Assembly (NCBI GenBank): GCA_030549495.1 | Contig: JAUIRK010000069.1 | Coordinates: 744,001 to 808,000, forward strand | Source: Nectonema munidae | Lineage: Eukaryota; Nematomorpha; Nectonematoida; Nectonematidae | DNA length: 64,000 nucleotides | Direction of reading: 5' to 3' | Shown here: positions 58,009 through 64,000 of the stretch, piece by piece | Layout: every line of letters begins with the position of its first letter | Numbering within the stretch: position 1 is the first letter of the stretch | Notes under the pieces: model-generated | The model's database searches: none | The model's input: the letters and a program-made list of their open reading frames with translations, nothing else | Told to the model about the DNA's origin: nothing | Made by a program: the position numbers and the translations under genes

Positions 58009-58454
58009 GTAACTTTCACTTGTAATCTCTTCACGGCACACGAGTAATCATTCCGCGGCAGTGGTTGGGAACTTAAAAGGAGCTAATCTTAACTCACGTA
58101 GTCAACCAATGGAATATCCTATTGAGAAAGGTGTCCGAAGCCAAATCAGCATGCGCCTTCATGACGGTATACTACCTAGCCTAACTTAATCGCCTGAAAA
58201 AGCAACGCTAATCTCAAATGATATATTTGTATATTATTTTAGTATAATATACCAATCAAGGGTTTATGCCTCTTATAAATAAACAAATTTTAAGATCATT
58301 TTCATTGTATAATGGCAATCATATATATATGGTGGTTAGATATCAAATCACTTTTAGCTGAAAGACTATATGCTCGCATTATGCTTAAGACGATGACGAA
58401 GACTGAGAGATGATGACGAGAGTTTTTGCGATTTTGTTTTTAAGAGTCGGGAGC

Positions 58455-58530
58455 TTTGAAGAACGAAACCCTGACCTTCAACTGTTATACTGAAAGGTAC
58501 ACTCTAGCAACCATTGAGGCTCGATCTGAT
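58455..58530 (-). repeat. tRNA-like block
   Basis: The minus strand reads gagcctcaatggttgctaga then, 35 nt later, ggtcagggtttcgttctt. These are passable A and B boxes of a degraded tRNA or a different SINE. Confidence 0.4.
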
Positions 58531-58936
58531 ATATATCATAATTAAAATATCTAACTTTAATTAAAAAATATATAGTAAATTAATTTTTTAAAAATTACTT
58601 TTAAAATACTTGGATTGAAGATATTGCATAATATTAAAAACTTCTTTTAGTAATCCCTTTTCAACTTTTTCTCTGTCTCTCTCATATACTTTTATTATAA
58701 AAAATCTTGTATTTGTTAAAAGTAATAATAACATTAACGATGATTGAACAATTATCAAAAAAATTTATTAGATAGCTATTACTTCAGTAAAATAAACTAC
58801 ACTGATATCAAATCATCTGAATATATATATTATCATAGTTTAAATAACAATATTTTATATGATTTTAATGTAGCTAGTCTGAACATAAGATCAATTTATC
58901 AATAAGCACTATCGGACTTCTCCTTAAATAAAGGTA

Positions 58937-59090
58937 GGGGCGTGAGTAGGGTTGGTTAGATGCTGGATTTAAGAACTCAAGGTCTTGGGTTCGATCCCCC
59001 ATCAAGCGTACTTTCCTCATAGTTCGATACAAGGGGCGCAATTGTGCCTTCTCGATGAAAACACCCTATGTTACCTTTACCTTTACCTTT
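58937..59090 (+). mobile_element. tRNA-derived SINE, well-preserved copy
   Basis: ggggcgtgagtagggttggt, cttgggttcgatccccc, catagttcgatacaag and a triple 'acctttacctttacc' tail. It adjoins a LINE 3' end on its right. Confidence 0.88.
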
Positions 59091-59094
59091 ATGC

Positions 59095-60340
59095 TTGCGA
59101 AATGCTTGAAAATGTATAAAGTTGAAGTTCGAGAGGATTGTATTCATTTGGCTTGTAAATTGATTAGGAATGAGAGACTTTGGAGAAATTGGTTAGTTGT
59201 TGAGAGAGTTTGAAGTGTAAGCTTGATTTTTGAGGTTGTAGTTGAAGGATGATTGATTGAGCAAAGGTAGTAGGTGGGTTTTAAAGAATATAGGTCATAA
59301 ATAAAAGAAAATAGTGTAGTTATTTTTGTAGATTTTCTTTTTTCTTTTAAATGTAAGTTTATGTGTTATGAGAAGTCTCTGGGTTCGGAGATTGTTAGTT
59401 TGACTCTATGAAGATAATGAGAGAGGTTAAGGCATTGAGGAGATTCGGATATGAAAGTAGTTCGTAGAAATTAGATGGTGGGCGATTGAGAGTTTTGACG
59501 GATATTGAAAGGAATGAAGTTCTTGGGTGGTTGTAGTGACAACAGATGATGAGATGTTACTTGTTGATTGCACTTGAATCTAAATAGATTGCTTGGTGAT
59601 TTTTTGATGCGGTAGAAATAGGAGTCGCAGGGGCAGTGTCAGGTTAGCAATCTGATTAGTGGTCGTGGTGGGAAGAATTTCATTTTTGACCAAATGTCCA
59701 GAATTTGGTTTGGATTGTTTATATGTTAGAAGAAAATGAAAGTTGAGGATTGGATAAGTTCTTGTCTATGATATTGAGTGTTAGATCTAAGTAGAGGGAT
59801 TTAGGTTTCTAGGGGAAATGAGGTAACCGGGATGTAAGGACTATTTGAAGGTACTTTTTTAGCTAGCTTATCTACATAAGTGTTGTCTATAATATTTAAG
59901 TGAGCTAAGCACCAGTAGAGGTGTATTTCAAAGTAATTTGATAAGTAGGTGAGTTTAGAAACAAGGGTGTATGTTAAGAATAGGATGTTGTGTTTGAGGC
60001 TTAAGTCTTTAATGATGTTTTGTGAGTTTGTGACAAAGTGTAGTGTGTTGTAATGTCTAACGGAGAACTTATTTTGGCTAATGTAATCGCAAGCATGTAG
60101 AAGGGTATAGCATTCACCACTATATATTGGAAAAGAGGGATCAATTGCAAACTTTGAGTAAAAGGGGAAAGGAGAAGAGCCTCTGAAGAGTGCAAAAGCA
60201 TAGGGAGATTTGTTTGCGGTTTAACGATGGATTTGATGAAACAGTTGTGAAGAGAGAAAGGTAATGGTGAGGAAGGGTGAAAGAAAATGGTCAAATCGAT
60301 TAATTTTAAAATTGCAAACATAGTAAATGAGTGCACTAAA
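59095..60340 (-). mobile_element. LINE 3' fragment (RNase H to C-terminus)
   Basis: On the minus strand, 60150-60040 holds the first RNase H block (YSGECYTLLHACDYIS) and LAHLNIIDNTYVDKLAKK at about 59910-59860 is the closing 'H....N..AD..A' block. Near 59640-59560, HCPCDSYFYRIKKSPSN resembles the terminal Cys-rich segment. Frames change repeatedly. Its C/A-rich coding strand is like that of the 5360 LINE and probably the same broad family. Confidence 0.65.
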
Positions 60341-60344
60341 ATAA

Positions 60345-61360
60345 AGGTATTAAATAAAAATTCAAAATATAATCCTAAACAAAATTATTGGATAACATTT
60401 GATTTACTCAATCTGATTAAAATAATAGATATCTGTCATGCAAAGTTAAAAAAATGTAATACAAATCCCAAAATTAAAAGGAATTTATTAAATATAGAAA
60501 CGAGGTTTAAGCTAAAATCAAACATTTGAAAAAAAAATATTATATACTATAGGATCACCCAAGAACACTTTGAATAAAATTAATAAAATAATTTAACCAT
60601 TTAAAAATGAAAAATATGCGATTAAAATAAAAGATAAAATATAAACATTAAAATTATATTTAATTAGTTTCCTAACATTTTCTTAAAATGAAATTATAAT
60701 AGATACTTTCTTCATAAATAATTTATAATGTTGATAAAATTTTTATTGTTTTGTTTGTTAAGCGAAATAAATTCTTCTTCTTCTTCTTATAGATTAATTT
60801 TCTATCTGACGAATTATAATAACTTATCAGGCCAAAATTTTTAATAATAGTAAGACTGAGAAATAATTTCGATCTGGGTGTGGAATAAGAAGACGGCCAC
60901 AATAAAATTTGCTTCTTGGAAAATTTTACAAATTGATATAACTCTCATCTAATGTACTTAGGCCATAATAGGATCTAAGAGTTCACTCAAAATTTTAAAC
61001 TTTATGTTTAGGGAAATTTTTAAAAGTTTATGAAAAATATTTTTAAATAAAAATTTCTCAAATTTAAGATGGAACGAGGGCCAGATTAAAATGGTTTCTT
61101 ATGCAACATGTCACCTGCTGGGAGCAGATTGCCCATCCCTGTTTATTTAGGTATTGCCACCTCGCACAAAAATCAACTTTCATTAAAGCATTTTGACAAA
61201 CGCGCTCAAGTTATTGATGATGAATTATTACTTTAAAGAAATGTGAAAATAATTACCTTCGTATAGAAGAAATATATTACATACATTTTATTAAAATAAA
61301 GGAGAGAGAGAATTTATTCTGGAGTCAAAATGAATATATGGAAAAACATATTAAAAACAA
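60345..61360. other. AT-rich stretch with short TTC microsatellite
   Basis: A (ttc)5 run lies at about 60774-60788. No gene is supported. Confidence 0.45.
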
Positions 61361-61363
61361 TTT

Positions 61364-62393
61364 CAGTGCTCCTTCGCATTACCTCCACCCCGTTTTACTA
61401 CTAACACCCTACCGCCATAAAATTATGTAAACCCAATTTTCCACAATTATTATTCTCGGATATAACGCCACCCACTGTCCTCCATTCGCCATAGCCATTG
61501 GAGGAACGGATATGCTTTTTTCCATAAAATTACCCCTAGTCTTACGCAATGTCTCGCTGGCAAAATGTACGGCCTGTATCATTACACTTAGTAAGTTTCT
61601 TCAACAATTAGACGCCGGTATTATACAAAACTTCTAATCATATTTTCGCCGACACCAGTTCAACCAAATTATCGAGCAGTTGGATTCAGACGGGATTCAT
61701 AACAACACTGTTGCCGACGCTACTTGCTACGTGAAAAAAGCCTGGGACTCTGTCACATCTATCACAATCGCAAATTGCGGGCAGCACACGGTCTTATGAA
61801 ATCAGTGAGTTCAATCCTATTCTCTGAGTCCCAGTCTGATGATGATGAGAATGATGACAACTCACTAGCAGAAGTTATTCAAAGAACTACGAGAGCACTT
61901 GACATTATCCCCACTCGTCTCCATTGACAATTCACAGAAGACATTCGCCGAGATGACAGACCAAGAGATTATTGACTGTGTCAAACCAGCACCATTGCAG
62001 AAAAGTGACGACAAGAAAAGCCTGCACTAAAACCAAAACCTCAAGTGAAATACGTCAAAGATGCCCTTGGTATTTTTCAGGATTTTATTGAATCGGAAGA
62101 GTGCATGACTGAAAATGATTTGATGATTTTTGAACAGCTGGAAATACGTTGCAAACAGGTTGCAATTTACAAGTGTAAACAAAAAACATTGATGGATTAT
62201 TTCTCCAAGTAATAAATGATGGTTTGAATAAAATTCGCACTACATTTATTAATTTTTTTTGTATTTATTTTTTCTAATTCATTATATTCGTTATGATACC
62301 ACCTACATGGTTAAGGCGGCTACATTATGACACCCTCGATATACCGCCAATTAATGGCATGTTTAAAGATGGCGGTTAATCTGGGGTGCACAA
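61364..62393 (+). mobile_element. Tigger/pogo-type transposon remnant
   Basis: The left side CAGTGCTCCTTCGCATTACC then 'tccacccc', with 'ataacgccaccc' inside, is mirrored by the right side (complement tgcaccccagattaaccgcc, then 'gagggtgtcata'). Internal coding is a C-terminal pogo transposase. The left half of the coding region is deleted. Confidence 0.6.
61587..62212 (+). pseudogene. Tigger/pogo transposase C-terminal remnant
   Basis: LDAGIIQNF and SYFRRHQFNQIIEQLDSDGI (about 61610-61695) match the 'QPLDQGII..FK..YR' block. VKKAWDSVTSITIANCGQHT matches the 'AW..V...TI.NCWRH' block (about 61730-61790). An acidic stretch (SQSDDDENDDNSLAEVIQRT), then VKYVKDALGIFQDFIESEEC and LMDYFSK end the protein. 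One frame break near 61640 and others after 61920 kill it. The DDE catalytic half is missing. Confidence 0.8.
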
Positions 62394-62438
62394 TAAAACC
62401 TGTGAATAGCAATCCCTCTTAATAACAACTCCCTTTAA

Positions 62439-64000
62439 CCCTATTAGTGCTTGGCAAAATTTGTCCGCTTAAGTGCTGGGCGGCGTAAAGTGCCCCCCCC
62501 CCTATTTTTCTCAGATATTAATAAGTTTTTATAAATATTTTTTATGTTACATATATATTTCAACTATGCTGAATTCAGTGGTGATGCCATTTTTTTTTAT
62601 CAAAATCAATAAAACCTGTCAAAAAATTGATTTATATTTGACAGCTCATCTCAAAAAGGAACTTTTTATTTAAATAATTATATAAAGTTTTTTACGCATG
62701 TATACCCATTTTCAAATATGCTGAAATCAGTGGTGATATTCATTTTTTATGAAAATCAATCAAACCTGTCAAAAAATTGATTTAAATGTGACAGCTCATC
62801 TCAAAAAGGAACTTTTTATCTAAATAAGTATATAAAGTTTTTTACACATGTATACCCATTTTCAAATATGCTGAATTCAGTGGTGATATTGATTTTTTAT
62901 GAAAATCAATCAAACCTGTCAAAAAATTGATCTAAATGTGACAACTCATCTCAAAAAGGAACTTTTTATCTAAATAAGTATATAAAGTTTTTACACATGT
63001 ATACCCATTTTCAAATATGCTGAATTCAGTGGTGATATTCATTTTTTATAAAAATCATTCAAACCTGTCAAAAAAGTGATTTACATATGACAGCTCATCT
63101 CAAAAAAGAAACTTTTTATCTAAATAATTATATAATGTTTTTTTTCACATATACACCCATTTTTAAGCATGCTGAATTCAGTGGTGATATTCATTTTTTT
63201 TTATAAAAATCAATTAAAGTTATCATAGCATTGATTTATATATGACAGCTCATCTTAAAAAGAAACTTTTATCTAAGTAATAATATAAAGTTTTTTACAC
63301 ATATATACCCATGTTTAAGCATGCGTAATTCAGTGGTGACATTCATTTTTTTATAAAAATCATTCAAAACTGTAAAAAATTGATTTATCCCAAAAAGAAA
63401 GGATCAGGCACGGTTTTTTGAATTAGAGAATTACGTTTAATAGAAAGTATAGGGAGGTAATGAAGTTTAACGTGTATGGCATTTTAAATACATATACCCA
63501 TTTTCAAGTAGGCTGTATTTACTGGTTACATTCTTTTTTTATAAATATTAGTCAAACATGACAAAATAATTTAAATATGACAGCCCATGTCAAAATAAAA
63601 TTTTTATTCTTTTAAAGTTTTTTTATACATTTCAAGTATGCACAATTTAATTGTGATGCTCATTTTTTATGAAATCAATAAAACCTGTCAAAAAATCGAT
63701 TAAACCTGTAAATCAATGTCAAATATATAAACATAAAAATAACTTATACTTACAGTATTTCTCTGGTAATTATTTTCTTAATTATTTAATAAACTAACTT
63801 TAGGTGTTTAATTCACTTAAAATATTTCATTCTACAGTAACTTATGTAACTCGATAGGACCTCCAACTTTTTGGCTACAAATTCGTTAACGGCTCGTAGT
63901 CTCTACGTCATATTATAATTTACAGTATGTAATTTTGGTATTCATTCTATGATGATCCTTTCTTGGTAGCTCTTTTTTCATTAGATATTTATATTCTTCA
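62439..64000 (-). mobile_element. Second piggyBac-like element, inverted, cut by window end
   Basis: TTAA at 62435-62438 precedes CCCTATTAGTGC. The next 1.5 kb is the reverse complement of 9,790-11,007: the C-run block, the 150-bp array B (about six units, 62550-63400), and the unique part with 'ggctcgtagtctctacgtca'. It continues past the window. Confidence 0.85.

Larger units (their letters stand above)
55471..58072 (-). mobile_element. 2.6-kb hAT transposon containing a SINE
   Basis: The left end CAGTGATTCCCAACC and a 'gcggcacact' subterminal block mirror the right side (cacggcacacgag ... cagtggttgggaactt). A SINE interrupts the right part at 57865-58008. It abuts the LINE fragment on the left, into which it probably inserted. 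Confidence 0.75.

Noticed and set aside
19816-59090. tRNA genes at the SINE heads
   Set aside because: A and B boxes occur only with the common SINE body and tail; no independent complete tRNA was found.

Overview
The window is strongly AT-rich, intron-rich eukaryotic DNA, saturated with transposon remnants and almost free of intact coding sequence. No bacterial-style operons, rRNA or CRISPR arrays are visible. The mix of hAT, piggyBac-like, Tigger/pogo, Helitron, LINE and tRNA-derived SINE copies, with GT-AG introns, points to an invertebrate, most likely an arthropod. A copepod would fit, but that is only an impression. I recognised no retrovirus, LTR or Polinton fossils.

The one host gene I could rebuild is a split acyl-CoA synthetase (AMP-binding, ACSM-like) on the minus strand. 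It starts with an ATG at 45623 and stops at 14236, with a poly(A) signal near 14107. Fourteen short exons (74-192 bp) with phase-compatible splice sites were found by eye. One stretch of coding sequence between 30894 and 26951 remains unresolved. Most elements from 14 to 45 kb therefore sit inside its introns.

Layout: 1-2.6 kb, AT-rich with one small MITE; 2.6-4.8 kb, decayed hAT; 5.3-6.4 kb, possible 3' exon of another gene, then a LINE 3' fragment; 7.0-11.0 kb, a 4-kb non-coding piggyBac-like element with TTAA on both sides and two tandem arrays; 12.7-13.5 kb, hAT MITE; 14.2-45.6 kb, the synthetase gene with its SINEs, minisatellites, fold-back elements, MITEs and a 2.4-kb TIR transposon (41367-43796); 47.3-47.6 kb, Helitron 3' end; 47.8-48.0 kb, an unassigned ORF; 48.4-51.1, 51.9-52.5 and 55.5-58.1 kb, three hAT elements; 54.2-55.4 and 59.1-60.3 kb, LINE fragments; 61.4-62.4 kb, Tigger remnant; 62.4 kb to the end, a second, inverted piggyBac-like copy.

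The most novel item is the 41367-43796 element. It has long terminal inverted repeats starting CACTGG, a TAA target duplication and a roughly 560-residue zinc-binding protein with DDE-like acidic residues that I cannot place in a standard superfamily. A related empty target site lies about 1.3 kb away.
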